Shown here piece after piece: positions 19,481-29,355 of a stretch of DNA of 64,000 bases (the stretch's first letter is position 1; each line of letters starts with the position of its first letter). The translations under genes were made by a program, and so were the position numbers. The notes under the pieces were generated by a model. It was not told the DNA's origin. It ran no database searches and was given only the letters and a program-made list of their open reading frames with translations. The DNA comes from Salinispira pacifica (lineage in GTDB: Bacteria; Spirochaetota; Spirochaetia; DSM-27196; Salinispiraceae): the NCBI RefSeq assembly GCF_000507245.1, contig NC_023035.1:2399570-2463569 (forward strand). The letters are read 5' to 3'.

Positions 19481-22400
19481 ATGAATATATCCAAAAGCAG
19501 AAAAAGAAAAATCCTGTTGAGCTTCGCATATCAGGGAATAACGGTCTTCCTGATTTTTGTTATTGTCGCCATGATCTTCCTGTTGAGCACCCATAGAATC
19601 GGCTACAATGCAATCAGAGAAGGCCAACTCAGATCTGTGCGTGAGCGCTTCGGCATTATTACCGATAATCTTGGTGATGTAGTTCGCAATACTTTGGACC
19701 GGCGGGATGACCTCCGGTCAGAGGCCGACCGGCCCCTTTCACTCAGGCTGCTCACGGAAGAAGGAAGGGTCCTGCTCCAGTTGCGGCGCTCAGGGCGATC
19801 GGAAACAGTGGATCTGCACAGAATAATCCAGCTCATGAGCGAGCTTGAACTGTACCTCTACAATGCGGACACCGGTTCAGTAGTCAGCCGGGAACCATTC
19901 CCATCCATGAAATGGTTTTCCAGGGCGGTATATGATTTTGCCATTCTGGATACCCGGGAAGAGCAGATAGAATACCGGGACCCCGGCTGGTTGAGCATGG
20001 GTAGAATTCAGGCACGGGATTTGACAGACAGTTTGCACTCAAATTCGCTTCTTCTGGAACAGGATCTCATTCTCATTCACTGGGACAGTGATGGGGTGTT
20101 CGCACCTGACTTCAACAGACCGGTGTATTTCACCACATCTCTCCTCACAATCGCACTGGGGGGAGGACTGTGCATTCTGATCATGTTCCTGGGATACCGT
20201 TTTCAGATTAATCGTGAACAGCGGCAGATGGATTTGAACATGATGGTTGAATACCAGAAGTTTCATATGGACGGTATTATCAGATGCGATCTGCAATCAC
20301 GGAAGATGATCAGCTGGAATCAACGGGCGGTTGAGCTTCTTCAGCTCGATCTGCCGGAAAATCCTTCTGGCTACCAGCATGTACCGGTGGCAGTGGACGC
20401 GATACCCTCCTGCCGTATTTCCATGAATAACAATCAGTTTCCCTCCATCGATTCATTCATACGAAGCATTCAGCTTCACAGCGAAACCCAGAGAACAAAG
20501 GGGTTGATACTCTCCGACAGCCGGCAGCAGTATCTGGAGATTGAATTCCTGCCCTCGCTCATGGAAATACAGCGGGCATACCTGATTATCAGGGATATAC
20601 GAAGCGAACTCGATCTCATCGGTGAATATCGGGAAACCCGGGAACGGCTGCAGCTTGCCCTCACCGCAAGTGACAACGGGTTTTTTGACTGGGATAATCA
20701 GAACCGCCGGCTATTTATCTCCAGAAAACTTTACGGCATCAGAAATATTTCCGGCAGCTCACCTCCCACCTCTCTCTCCCAGCTTCTTGAGGCGGTGTAT
20801 GCTGAAGACAGGTCCAAAATCTGGCAGAACTATGAATCACTGTTATTGGGTGAACAGACTCTGACCAGTCATGAGTTCAGGATTGCGGCTGTTGACGGTT
20901 CGACCCGCTGGGTTGAGGAAACTCTCAGTTCTCTGAGAAGCGATGACGGCAGCTGCAGGCGGATTATCGGCCTTGACAGGGATATCACCCAGATAAAAGA
21001 ACGGGAGGAAGAATTAAACACGGCTCGTCTCAGCGCTGAAGAATACAGCAGAAGCAAGAGTGAATTCCTTGCAAACATGAGCCATGAAATTCGAACACCC
21101 ATGAATGCCATCCTTGGTTTCACCGAACTGCTGTTGCGGGAAATTGAGAACCCCGCCCAGTATCAGTATCTCAGCACCGTCTATGCCAGCGGCAGGCAAT
21201 TGCTGGAAATGCTTGACAATATACTCAGCCTTTCCAAGATTGAAGCGGGCCGAATGCCAGTGGAATGGCAGGATTTCAACCTCTCTGCACTGATGCAGGA
21301 ATTGGAAATGGAATTCCGACACAAGGCTGCCCAAAAGGGGCTGGGGCTGAATATCGCCTCTATGATACATCCTGGAACACTTCTCTCATGCGACAGAGAA
21401 AAACTGGTTATGATTCTCCGGCGGATAATTGACAACTCCATTAAGTTCACCGAGGAGGGGGATGTAGCAATCCGCTTCTACCACCCCTCTGATCCCGGTA
21501 TGCTGGGCATTGAGGTTCAGGATGCGGGTATCGGAATGGATGAAACAACCATGGAAGTGATGACTGCACCGTTCCGGCAGGCAGAAGGCGGAACTGTTCG
21601 GAAGTACGGCGGACCAGGGTTGGGATTGAGCATTGCCACCAGACTCGTTTCCCTGCTCCAGGGAAGTCTTTCTGCACAGATTCCCGAAAACGGCGGAACG
21701 ATCATCGATATTAAGGTACCCGTGGAGTACGCTGGAGAGCGGAGACTGGATGAACCTCCGGGGTCCCTGCCCAACGAATCGGAGATGGCGGAAGCTCTGC
21801 AGGCATTCTCGGTTCTTTGTGTGGATGACAGTGAGTCCAACCAGCTTCTTTTATCAAGCATCATGAAGAACTTTCAAATCCCCCACCGGATCTCAGGATC
21901 TCCGCTGAAGGCTTTGGAAGATTATGGCGATTTCCAGCCGGATATCCTGCTTATGGATGTGAATATGCCCAGGATGAGCGGCTGGGAGTGCCTGCAGGAG
22001 CTGAATGAACGGTATCCCAGGGAGATGGCATTTACCAAAGTAATTATGCTTTCCGGCGATGATCCCCGGGATCATACCAGCCAGCGTGAGATGTTCTCGG
22101 TGGAGGGGTTTCTTATGAAGCCGTTCTCCCGTCAAAGCCTGTTACAGGTGCTCTACCAGAACATGCCCCATAGATCCCTTGTTCAAACCGCCGACTACGA
22201 TTTCTCCAGCGGGCAATCTTCCCACCCGCAGGATAGAACCGGAGGGGAGATCGGTAATTCAGATCTCCGGGAGGAGCAGCATACAAACGATATTGATAAA
22301 CCGCTGCCGGAAACGGAAATACCCGTGGATCGGCTGAAAGCCATGATTCAGGAGGTTGAACCGTCTTTCAAAAATGCACAAAATAAGATGAGCATCCAGG

Positions 22401-22591
22401 AAATCCTCACATTTGCCGATGAACTGAGAACTGTCTTCGCTTTATATCCTGACAGCAGGGCGTATAACCTGGCTGGAGAGCTTAAAAAGGCCGTGGATGC
22501 CTTCGATATAGCCGGGATGAAATCTGATCTTCAGCGGTTTGAGCAATGGATGGCTGCGTTTATGCAACAGGGGGACCACCGGAATGAATGA
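19481..22591 (+). CDS. Hybrid histidine kinase with receiver domain
   Basis: This membrane sensor has an N-terminal transmembrane helix (residues about 10-35), an extracytoplasmic domain and a second helix near 220-240. Two PAS-like regions follow, then HisKA with FLANMSHEIRTPMN (phospho-His near 534), an ATPase domain with DNSIKF, DAGIGM and GGPGLGLSIA, and a receiver domain with VLCVDDSES and Asp in LLMDVNMP. A GTG nine codons upstream is a possible earlier start. The ATG chosen leaves a normal basic N-terminus. The gene overlaps the next response-regulator gene, so the two act as a phosphorelay pair. The signal is unknown. Confidence 0.88.
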   Translation: MNISKSRKRKILLSFAYQGITVFLIFVIVAMIFLLSTHRIGYNAIREGQLRSVRERFGIITDNLGDVVRNTLDRRDDLRSEADRPLSLRLLTEEGRVLLQLRRSGRSETVDLHRIIQLMSELELYLYNADTGSVVSREPFPSMKWFSRAVYDFAILDTREEQIEYRDPGWLSMGRIQARDLTDSLHSNSLLLEQDLILIHWDSDGVFAPDFNRPVYFTTSLLTIALGGGLCILIMFLGYRFQINREQRQMDLNMMVEYQKFHMDGIIRCDLQSRKMISWNQRAVELLQLDLPENPSGYQHVPVAVDAIPSCRISMNNNQFPSIDSFIRSIQLHSETQRTKGLILSDSRQQYLEIEFLPSLMEIQRAYLIIRDIRSELDLIGEYRETRERLQLALTASDNGFFDWDNQNRRLFISRKLYGIRNISGSSPPTSLSQLLEAVYAEDRSKIWQNYESLLLGEQTLTSHEFRIAAVDGSTRWVEETLSSLRSDDGSCRRIIGLDRDITQIKEREEELNTARLSAEEYSRSKSEFLANMSHEIRTPMNAILGFTELLLREIENPAQYQYLSTVYASGRQLLEMLDNILSLSKIEAGRMPVEWQDFNLSALMQELEMEFRHKAAQKGLGLNIASMIHPGTLLSCDREKLVMILRRIIDNSIKFTEEGDVAIRFYHPSDPGMLGIEVQDAGIGMDETTMEVMTAPFRQAEGGTVRKYGGPGLGLSIATRLVSLLQGSLSAQIPENGGTIIDIKVPVEYAGERRLDEPPGSLPNESEMAEALQAFSVLCVDDSESNQLLLSSIMKNFQIPHRISGSPLKALEDYGDFQPDILLMDVNMPRMSGWECLQELNERYPREMAFTKVIMLSGDDPRDHTSQREMFSVEGFLMKPFSRQSLLQVLYQNMPHRSLVQTADYDFSSGQSSHPQDRTGGEIGNSDLREEQHTNDIDKPLPETEIPVDRLKAMIQEVEPSFKNAQNKMSIQEILTFADELRTVFALYPDSRAYNLAGELKKAVDAFDIAGMKSDLQRFEQWMAAFMQQGDHRNE

Positions 22592-23729
22592 ACCGGTACA
22601 TGCAGAAGTACATACACAGAGGTCAAATCCCTGGATCCTTCTGGTGGATGACGAACCCAGAAATCTTCAGCTTGCAGGGAAGATGCTTTCCAATCAGGGA
22701 CACGACGTTTCCTTCGCCCAGAGCGGGGAGGAAGCTCTGAAGATAGTCGAACATGAGATCCCCGATCTTATTGTTTTGGATATCATGATGCCCGGCATGG
22801 ATGGGTATGAAGTAAGCAGAAAAATCAGGGAGAACCATCCCAGTTCGGATATTCCAATCATATTTCTTTCCGCCCGGACCGACACCCAGGGAATGCTTGA
22901 AAGCTTTCAAGCCGGCGGGGTGGATTTCATCTCCAAACCGTTCCACCCCGAAGAATTTTTGGCCCGGGTGAATGTACATCTTGAATTGAGACAGGCAAAA
23001 AAGCGGCTGGAAGAGGAAATGTCCTTCAGACAGCGGCTGTTTACCATCATCGCCCATGATTTGCGCAGTCCTTTCAATTCCATAATCGGTACGCTGGATG
23101 TGTTGAAAAGCTCCGGATCCGCATTAAGTGAAGAGGAACGGGATGAGTTCATTACCATTCTGTACAACGCCAGTCATCAGGAACTGCTGATGATGGATAA
23201 CCTGCTCCAATGGGCACGTTCACAATTTGAAGGGGTGAAAAAGAATACCCGTATATACAATATCCGGGAGTCGGCCCGAAGGGTGTGCAAGGAATTGGGA
23301 CATATGGCAGATCATAAGGAAATTCATCTTCATGTGGATGAGGATTTCGGTTCAGAGGTTGAGGCCGACAGCACCATGATCCAGATAGTGCTGAGAAATC
23401 TTGTTTCAAATGCATTGAAGTTTACTCCCAGGGGCGGTGAGATCGGTATCGGCGGAATGGCCGGAATGACGGACGGGCGGCAGGAGTACCGCGTCTTTGT
23501 CCGGGACAGCGGCAGCGGTGTAGAAAACACCGAAACCCTTTTCAAGCTGGGTAACTATCATACCACCCCGGGTACTGAATTTGAAAAAGGCAGCGGCCTC
23601 GGCCTTCATCTCTGCAGGGATTTCGTCCACGCCAACGGCGGGAAGCTGTGGCTTGAGCGAAGCAGCAGTCAGGGAAGCGTATTCGCCTTTTCCCTTCCCA
23701 AAGCAGTACCTGGTACAACCCCGGAGTGA
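22584..23729 (+). CDS. Response regulator-histidine kinase fusion
   Basis: A receiver domain (ILLVDDEPRN, phospho-Asp 66 in LIVLDIMMPG, and the Lys of FISKPF) is followed by a linker and a HisKA/ATPase module (IAHDLRSPFNSIIG with His near 158, RNLVSNALKFTPRGG, RDSGSGVE, GSGLGLHLCRDFV). It is soluble, with no membrane span. The start overlaps the end of the hybrid kinase (ATGAATGA), indicating translational coupling. Phosphate probably flows from the hybrid kinase receiver to this protein or in parallel; the order is inference. There is no DNA-binding output domain. Confidence 0.88.
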   Translation: MNEPVHAEVHTQRSNPWILLVDDEPRNLQLAGKMLSNQGHDVSFAQSGEEALKIVEHEIPDLIVLDIMMPGMDGYEVSRKIRENHPSSDIPIIFLSARTDTQGMLESFQAGGVDFISKPFHPEEFLARVNVHLELRQAKKRLEEEMSFRQRLFTIIAHDLRSPFNSIIGTLDVLKSSGSALSEEERDEFITILYNASHQELLMMDNLLQWARSQFEGVKKNTRIYNIRESARRVCKELGHMADHKEIHLHVDEDFGSEVEADSTMIQIVLRNLVSNALKFTPRGGEIGIGGMAGMTDGRQEYRVFVRDSGSGVENTETLFKLGNYHTTPGTEFEKGSGLGLHLCRDFVHANGGKLWLERSSSQGSVFAFSLPKAVPGTTPE

Positions 23730-23810
23730 TCGGCAATTCATTATCCTGAACACCACCCGCAGACTCATTATCCTTCAATTCAAAGCAGCGGCGCATATTT
23801 CTCCGGTGTT

Positions 23811-25202
23811 ATGTATGTGAGGGAAGAGGCGCAGGGGCTGAAAGAACGGATATTCTCATCAATTTGCCGCAACTGGGGGCTTGATTACCTCTATCCCCAT
23901 CAGAAGCTGTGCATCGACTATCTTTTGGCGGGAACCGGTTACTTCGGCGAGGCAGGAATGGCAGAAACCCGAAACGGTATTCTGGTGAGCCTGCCCACCG
24001 GAAGCGGAAAGAGCCTGTGCTTCATGGCCCCAGCCGCCCGAATTGACGGAGTTACATTGATATTATACCCTCTGAATGCACTGCTCAGGGATCAGCAGGC
24101 CAGATTCCGGCGGGCCGGTGTACCTGCGGAGCTCTACTACGGGGGAATGACCACTGAGGAACGAAGCGCTTCATTAGAGAAGATCGGGAAGATGCAAAAA
24201 GGGGTGATCATCAGCAACTGCGAGAGCGCTTTCAGCCCCGGAATGCTTCAGGCCCTGGAGACTGTCAGCATCCGCCTTCTGGTGGTGGATGAGGGACATC
24301 TGATTCTTCAATGGGGCACAAGCTTCCGCCCGTCCCTGTTCCATCTCATTCAGCTCAAGCGTCACCTGGAAAACCCTCTCACCGCCGTGTTCACTGCAAC
24401 AATCAGTCCTGATGACAGACACATTCTGGGCACACTTCTCTGGAGTTCGGCTGACTGGGATTATGTGGAGATGCTCAGCGACAGACCCAACATCAGGTAT
24501 CGGGTAGTTCCCTGCCTACACGCCCCCACTGCGCTGCGCCTGTTCCTGCGTCAACGTTTCGACCCGTCCTGGGGTTTTCTCGCTGAGCAGCAGAATGCTG
24601 CCGACGAACTGAACCTGCCCATGCTGGTTTTCGGAAAAACCCGGAAGATTTGTGAAGACCTGGCCCGCAAGACGGAAATCTGGCTGAACATCTGGGGAAT
24701 TCACAACATCAGCTGCGGCTACTATCATGCCGGTCTGGATAGGGATACGAGAAAACAGATAGAAAACGATTTTGCTGCAGAGAGGCGGGGAATCCTGTTC
24801 ACCACCAAAGCATTCGGCACGGGGGTTGATATTCCCGGTATCCGATGCTGCGTGCATCTCAGCCCGCCGGAAAACATGGAGGATTTCCTGCAGGAAAGCG
24901 GGAGAGCCGGCAGGGACGGGAACGCGGCCTGCTCCCTCCTTTTCCAGGAGACCGGCATGGACTTTTTTCCGGCAGGCGGATGCCGGCGCCGCCATGCACT
25001 GAGCTCTCTGGGTCAGGAGATTGAACACTGCAGCGGATGTGATCATTGCGAAGGAAACGTCATTCTGGAATTCCCTGAGGGGGTTGCAGTCCGGGCCTTT
25101 CGGGATCATTACCGGTTAAGACTGGGCCGTGATGTTGAGAAGCGGATTCTTTCCCGGGAGGATTTTGCCGATTTCCCGGAAAAACTGTTCAGCTCCATTT
25201 GA
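23811..25202 (+). CDS. RecQ-like ATP-dependent DNA helicase, short form
   Basis: This superfamily 2 helicase carries VSLPTGSGKSLCF (motif I), LYPLNALLRDQ, LLVVDEGH (motif II, DEGH rather than DEAH), VFTATIS (motif III), and motif VI QESGRAGRDGN. A cysteine cluster, CRRRH to CSGCDHCEG, follows and may be the zinc module of RecQ. At 463 aa it lacks room for HRDC and a full winged-helix domain, so it is a minimal RecQ relative. The next gene, an Rrf2 regulator, starts 31 bp downstream. Confidence 0.85.
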   Translation: MYVREEAQGLKERIFSSICRNWGLDYLYPHQKLCIDYLLAGTGYFGEAGMAETRNGILVSLPTGSGKSLCFMAPAARIDGVTLILYPLNALLRDQQARFRRAGVPAELYYGGMTTEERSASLEKIGKMQKGVIISNCESAFSPGMLQALETVSIRLLVVDEGHLILQWGTSFRPSLFHLIQLKRHLENPLTAVFTATISPDDRHILGTLLWSSADWDYVEMLSDRPNIRYRVVPCLHAPTALRLFLRQRFDPSWGFLAEQQNAADELNLPMLVFGKTRKICEDLARKTEIWLNIWGIHNISCGYYHAGLDRDTRKQIENDFAAERRGILFTTKAFGTGVDIPGIRCCVHLSPPENMEDFLQESGRAGRDGNAACSLLFQETGMDFFPAGGCRRRHALSSLGQEIEHCSGCDHCEGNVILEFPEGVAVRAFRDHYRLRLGRDVEKRILSREDFADFPEKLFSSI

Positions 25203-25233
25203 TAGAAGGGATAATTCAGGATACTATAGGTCT

Positions 25234-25647
25234 ATGTTTACCGTCACAGCCCGGGGGGTGTACGGACTGTCCGCCCTCATAGAACTTGCCCTCAATTATC
25301 AGCAGGGGCCGAAGCAGATCAAAGACATTGCTTCCGCCCATGGCATCCCCCAGCACTACCTGGAGCAGATCCTGGTAATTCTAAAAAAATCAGGGGTTGT
25401 GGAAAGCTTTCGGGGAGCACAGGGCGGCTACGCCCTTGCCCGCCACCCGTCCCGGATACAGCTGCTGGAGGTGCTCAGCCTTCTTGAGGGGCAGCTTGAG
25501 GTGCTGCCCGAACAGCGTCAGGGAAACGCATTGGGATTTTTCTGGAATGCGCTGGAAAACCGGATCAGGGACTTTCTCGACAGAAGTCTTGAAGACCTCC
25601 TTCTGGAGATGCAGAGCCAGCAGTCGGCAATGATGTACAGCATTTAA
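25234..25647 (+). CDS. Rrf2-family transcriptional regulator without cysteines
   Basis: The start is set at ATG 25,234, giving MFTVTARGVYGLSALIELA, the canonical Rrf2 N-terminus; a frame extending upstream overlaps the helicase and has no support. The winged-helix core contains IKDIASAHGIPQHYLEQIL and GVVESFRGAQGGYALAR. The 137-aa protein contains no cysteine, so it cannot ligate an iron-sulfur cluster as IscR or NsrR do. Target genes are unknown. Its stop codon overlaps that of the convergent lipoprotein gene. Confidence 0.88.
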   Translation: MFTVTARGVYGLSALIELALNYQQGPKQIKDIASAHGIPQHYLEQILVILKKSGVVESFRGAQGGYALARHPSRIQLLEVLSLLEGQLEVLPEQRQGNALGFFWNALENRIRDFLDRSLEDLLLEMQSQQSAMMYSI

Positions 25648-27515
25648 AGCTCCGCATCGCCCTCCCAGGGCACCAATCCGAACAGGTCTCCGGCAGTAAG
25701 CCCGTAATTCTGATAGATGAGGGTCTGAAGCGCTTCTCCGGCTCTGAGAGCTTCCCATCCGGTATCCACGTTATTGCCGTATACGAAGTTTTCCAGTGCG
25801 GGAAACCTTCTGAGTATCCGGGGCGCCATTCTGGACTGGACCATCCAGCGGAGATTTACAATATCCTGCTGGAGCATGTATGCCTGAAACTCATTAATCA
25901 TCAGATAACTGTCTTCAGGATCATATCCCACATACGAAAAATAATACTCAAGGTACTCCCGACTGCTTTCCTCCATGCCGTTCCACAATTGGGTACTCAG
26001 CTCCCTGAATTCAGGAAAGTTGTAGAACATCCCATGGAGGGCCTCATGGTTCAGAAACAACCGGCGGGCAGCTTCGGTCTGCAGAGGATGGTCGGTTATG
26101 GAAATAATCTGCCCCTCACCTTCCAGGTACTCGCCCCCGTTCTCCGTCAGGATTCCCCGTTGAAGCAATAGCTCAAGAAGATTGAGTTCCTCCTCATTCA
26201 GCGGGAACCCCTCATCGGCGGCGCGGTTGTAAAAGCGAGACAGATCTCTGGGGTGATAATTGTGGGCGTTCCAGCCGTGCCGGCCTGCGAGTTGAGCATT
26301 GGTAAGCAGTTCTCCCCGGAACCCTTCCTTTTCAACAAAATATGCCAGGCGTTTCAGATAGCGTGCCTGGAGTTCATAATCCCGGAAATCAATGATGAGA
26401 ACCTGGGGGAAAAGATTCCAACTGTACAGCTCCATTTCAGGGTTTCTCCACAGCCCCCGTGAGTAATTCATAATCATGCCAAGGTCCATGGGCAGAGGCG
26501 GAGGAAGCGGCCCCGGACTCTCCACTGTTGGGCTTCTGGGGATGCTCAGAAGTTCCAGGGCGCGCATTCTGCCGTGGACAGAATCGTGTGTGAAGCGGAT
26601 GGCGGAAATATCCTGGCTGAACATTTCAGGATACAGATAGACAGATTGCTGCCCCGGCCGCAGCCGCAGTTCAAAGCTCTGGAAGGGCGCTGCACCGGAT
26701 TCTCCGGAAAAAAGGTCCACCCTGGCAAGGGGCGGAAGAGGGTCGGCGAACTCCCGTGCTTCTTCATCTTCCTGAAATCCCCGGACGGGCATTCCCGCTT
26801 CCGGTTTCCTGTACTCGTATCCCAGACGGATCACCGGCACATAATCCAGCAATGGAAAGTCGTCCATCAGCGAACTGATCTCCGCTTCCTGATACACGTT
26901 CAAAGCGGGCCCGGCACCTGTTTCCGTACCGGTGGCGGGAGCACCATCCATCGTGAGAAGCCGTTGATTATACGACAGATACCAGGGCATCCGGATCCGG
27001 TAATCATCGATTTCCAGAGCGCTGAAATCGTCGAGCAGCCGGAAGGCCAGCAGGCTGGTAAACGGAGAATCTTCTTGTCCGGATCGAGCAGGGGATGATT
27101 CTGCAGATGATTCCGCTGTTGATTCCGGGCCATCTGCATGTTTCCGCAACACGATTTGCGAAATTTCAGAAAGCCCCTCCGCCGAAAGCTGGTATTCCAA
27201 TACGGTTCTCCCGCTGCTCATCCCCCGGGGGATGGAGACGGGAATCCGGCGGGCCGGCTCATCGCCGTCGGGTTCGGAAACTTCGGCCAGCAGGTCAGCG
27301 TCGGGGAGGCTCATGTCTAGCTGGAGAACCTGCCGTTCGGGAGTGATCTCAAGGGGCGGAGAAAAATCGAGAGTCAGTTGTTCATCTGTGCTTTTCAGCC
27401 GGAAATTCTGTATCTGTTCGCCTTCGGAATCGAGGACGGGCATGGGCTCCCCACTGCATGAAGAGAACAGCAGAAGCAGGGCGCTCAGGAATATCGAGTA
27501 TCGTGAAATGTTCAT
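25644..27515 (-). CDS. Lipoprotein with HExxH zinc-protease-like motif
   Basis: The N-terminus ISRYSIFLSALLLLFSSCSG has a lipoprotein signal, with the lipidated Cys near residue 20. Near residue 495, LNHEALHGMFYNF contains an HEALH (HExxH) zinc-binding motif. Forty to fifty residues later YLMINEFQAYMLQ supplies a candidate third-ligand Glu, as in gluzincin-type peptidases. The N-terminal two thirds looks like beta-rich extracytoplasmic domains. I do not recognise the family by name. A periplasmic or surface protease is an inference from these motifs and the signal. It is convergent with the Rrf2 gene. Confidence 0.7.
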   Translation of the reverse strand: MNISRYSIFLSALLLLFSSCSGEPMPVLDSEGEQIQNFRLKSTDEQLTLDFSPPLEITPERQVLQLDMSLPDADLLAEVSEPDGDEPARRIPVSIPRGMSSGRTVLEYQLSAEGLSEISQIVLRKHADGPESTAESSAESSPARSGQEDSPFTSLLAFRLLDDFSALEIDDYRIRMPWYLSYNQRLLTMDGAPATGTETGAGPALNVYQEAEISSLMDDFPLLDYVPVIRLGYEYRKPEAGMPVRGFQEDEEAREFADPLPPLARVDLFSGESGAAPFQSFELRLRPGQQSVYLYPEMFSQDISAIRFTHDSVHGRMRALELLSIPRSPTVESPGPLPPPLPMDLGMIMNYSRGLWRNPEMELYSWNLFPQVLIIDFRDYELQARYLKRLAYFVEKEGFRGELLTNAQLAGRHGWNAHNYHPRDLSRFYNRAADEGFPLNEEELNLLELLLQRGILTENGGEYLEGEGQIISITDHPLQTEAARRLFLNHEALHGMFYNFPEFRELSTQLWNGMEESSREYLEYYFSYVGYDPEDSYLMINEFQAYMLQQDIVNLRWMVQSRMAPRILRRFPALENFVYGNNVDTGWEALRAGEALQTLIYQNYGLTAGDLFGLVPWEGDAEL

Positions 27516-27524
27516 GCAAGAATA

Positions 27525-28286
27525 TTAGAGTTGAATAATCCGTTTGGCAAGTAATCCGGCAATTTCTTTTTTCCGGGTAAGAGATGTATCGTTATGACGG
27601 ATAAAACTCTCCAGAAGCCCCTGAAAATCATCGGGTACCGATTTCAGATCGCTGAGACGTTCCAGAAGCAGCCGGGGAGAAGGTTCGAACACCTTATTGG
27701 CGGCAAAAAGCACACCACAGACATTTTTGACAAAGCCTCCGGCGGAAATCGTGAAGAACAGTTCATCCTTCTGCATTACCGCTGCGGAAACATCTCCGAA
27801 ATAATGCTCCATCCGAGCCCTGGCATTTTGTTTAATAAGATTCCAAAACCGATCATCAAGGTGCTCAAGGCTCTTCCTGGCTTCCACCAGCCAGTCTGAC
27901 TTGGCATAGAGTATTTCCGACTCCATCATCCGGTAAAACATATAGGTTCCCGAATCCCGAAGGCTTGCGGAGCTTTCCAGAGAATCATTGAGAAGCGTGT
28001 CGAAACGGTCCAGATTCTTGTATTCAAGCCTTACAGGGATTTCATCCACAAGAAACCTGTCTTTTCGATTCAGGCCTGCAGTCTCAAACCCGCCGGCAAA
28101 GACAAAAGCTTCCGCCCGTTTCTCTGCTGAAGGAATTTCATCTTCATAGTAGATATCGAGACTAACAAAAAAATAGGGGTCGTAAAAATCCCGTTCATTT
28201 TCCATGAGGGTGATGGTGTGACAGCAGCTCCATGAGGAAACAACATCCACAATTTTCTCTACAGTCTGATCGATCTTCCGCTTCAC
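27525..28286 (-). CDS. Uncharacterised protein, possible nucleotidyltransferase fold
   Basis: I choose the GTG start at 28,286 (VKRKIDQTVEKI) because a GAGGG ribosome site sits eight bases upstream and because longer forms would run into the divergent gene. The 253-aa product has no signal peptide. DPYFFVSLDIYYEDE near residue 35 and later helical segments vaguely recall DUF4037-like nucleotidyltransferases, but this is weak. It ends nine bases before the lipoprotein gene and is probably cotranscribed with it. Confidence 0.55.
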   Translation of the reverse strand: MKRKIDQTVEKIVDVVSSWSCCHTITLMENERDFYDPYFFVSLDIYYEDEIPSAEKRAEAFVFAGGFETAGLNRKDRFLVDEIPVRLEYKNLDRFDTLLNDSLESSASLRDSGTYMFYRMMESEILYAKSDWLVEARKSLEHLDDRFWNLIKQNARARMEHYFGDVSAAVMQKDELFFTISAGGFVKNVCGVLFAANKVFEPSPRLLLERLSDLKSVPDDFQGLLESFIRHNDTSLTRKKEIAGLLAKRIIQL

Positions 28287-28344
28287 AACGCCTACCCTCT
28301 GATGTATGCTGATTTTGATCAGTATAGCACAGGAAATATTCAGC

Positions 28345-29334
28345 ATGCAAACCACATTTGGAATCTGGCTGGAGCCGCCGCTCCCGGTTCAGCAGCGCAT
28401 TCTTACTTACCGCAAAGCTCTCCAAAGCCGGATTCTTTCAGAAAGCCAGGGGCCGGACAATGACATTGGCGCTGAAAGTGCCGGTGCCAGCGACGGTGCC
28501 AGTAACAATACCAATAACGATGACAATGACCATGAAAGCGGCCGGCAGTTCGACGACAGGGAAGCCGGTCCCTTTAACGGCAGCGATGAGAGCGTTTCAC
28601 GAATCGGGCGGTCAACACCGGAGCTGAATTTTCAGATATTCTCCCTCCCGCCCTGGTTTTTCCTTTATGGTCTCAACCCCGTTGAAACAGCGGTTTCCAC
28701 CGATGCGGGCGGCGCCGCCGATGCAGTCGGCGCATCCGTTCCCGCCGATAGCAACCCCATGCCCGGGGAGGCCGACACACAACTGTTTTCAACTCCCTTT
28801 TGGCTTCAAAACCCTTCCCGTGAATCGGAACCCGGGATTTTTCATCGGGACAGAACTGCAGGACGTTTTCACTCCCCCGCTCTCAGGAACATACCGAGTG
28901 TACCCGATCCATTGTCCCAAGCCGTCCTGGGAGATCTCAGGTTATACGGTATTGAGCTGCAGCTTGATACGGGAAATATCCCCCGTATGGATGCTCTAAT
29001 TCATGAATGGAAACCCGAAACCGCCGGCGGATGGGAATGCAGCAAGGCTTTTCTGCCGATTTTCACCCTGTACGGAGAAACATCTATCGCCGGGGAAGCT
29101 CCCGCAGAACCGGCGGGTGTGAAGGCGACCGCCGATTTCCCCCGGATACCGAAGTCCGGTCTGCCCGGGCTGCCGGATATCCGTTTTCAGCGAAGCACAG
29201 TGCATCTGGCCCAGCTGGCGATTGAAGCGGTTCAACAGAAAGCTGAACGCACTTCCCGCAGCATCAAAGGCTGGAATGTGCCGGCCATTTCGATGGAAAT
29301 GCTTATCTCTGCCGATCTTGTCCAGAGGAGATGA
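28345..29334 (+). CDS. Uncharacterised 329-aa protein in the pyrKD operon
   Basis: The ATG at 28,345 is preceded by AGGAAATATTCAGC, a good ribosome site. The product has no recognised domain. Residues about 40-80 are a low-complexity insertion rich in Ala, Asn, Asp and Gly, encoded by degenerate GGTGCCAGC-type repeats, and Ala-rich linkers recur later. It lies 21 bp upstream of pyrK in the same direction, so a link to pyrimidine synthesis by position only is possible. Confidence 0.55.
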   Translation: MQTTFGIWLEPPLPVQQRILTYRKALQSRILSESQGPDNDIGAESAGASDGASNNTNNDDNDHESGRQFDDREAGPFNGSDESVSRIGRSTPELNFQIFSLPPWFFLYGLNPVETAVSTDAGGAADAVGASVPADSNPMPGEADTQLFSTPFWLQNPSRESEPGIFHRDRTAGRFHSPALRNIPSVPDPLSQAVLGDLRLYGIELQLDTGNIPRMDALIHEWKPETAGGWECSKAFLPIFTLYGETSIAGEAPAEPAGVKATADFPRIPKSGLPGLPDIRFQRSTVHLAQLAIEAVQQKAERTSRSIKGWNVPAISMEMLISADLVQRR

Positions 29335-29355
29335 TCCGGGTATAGTTGCTAGCCG

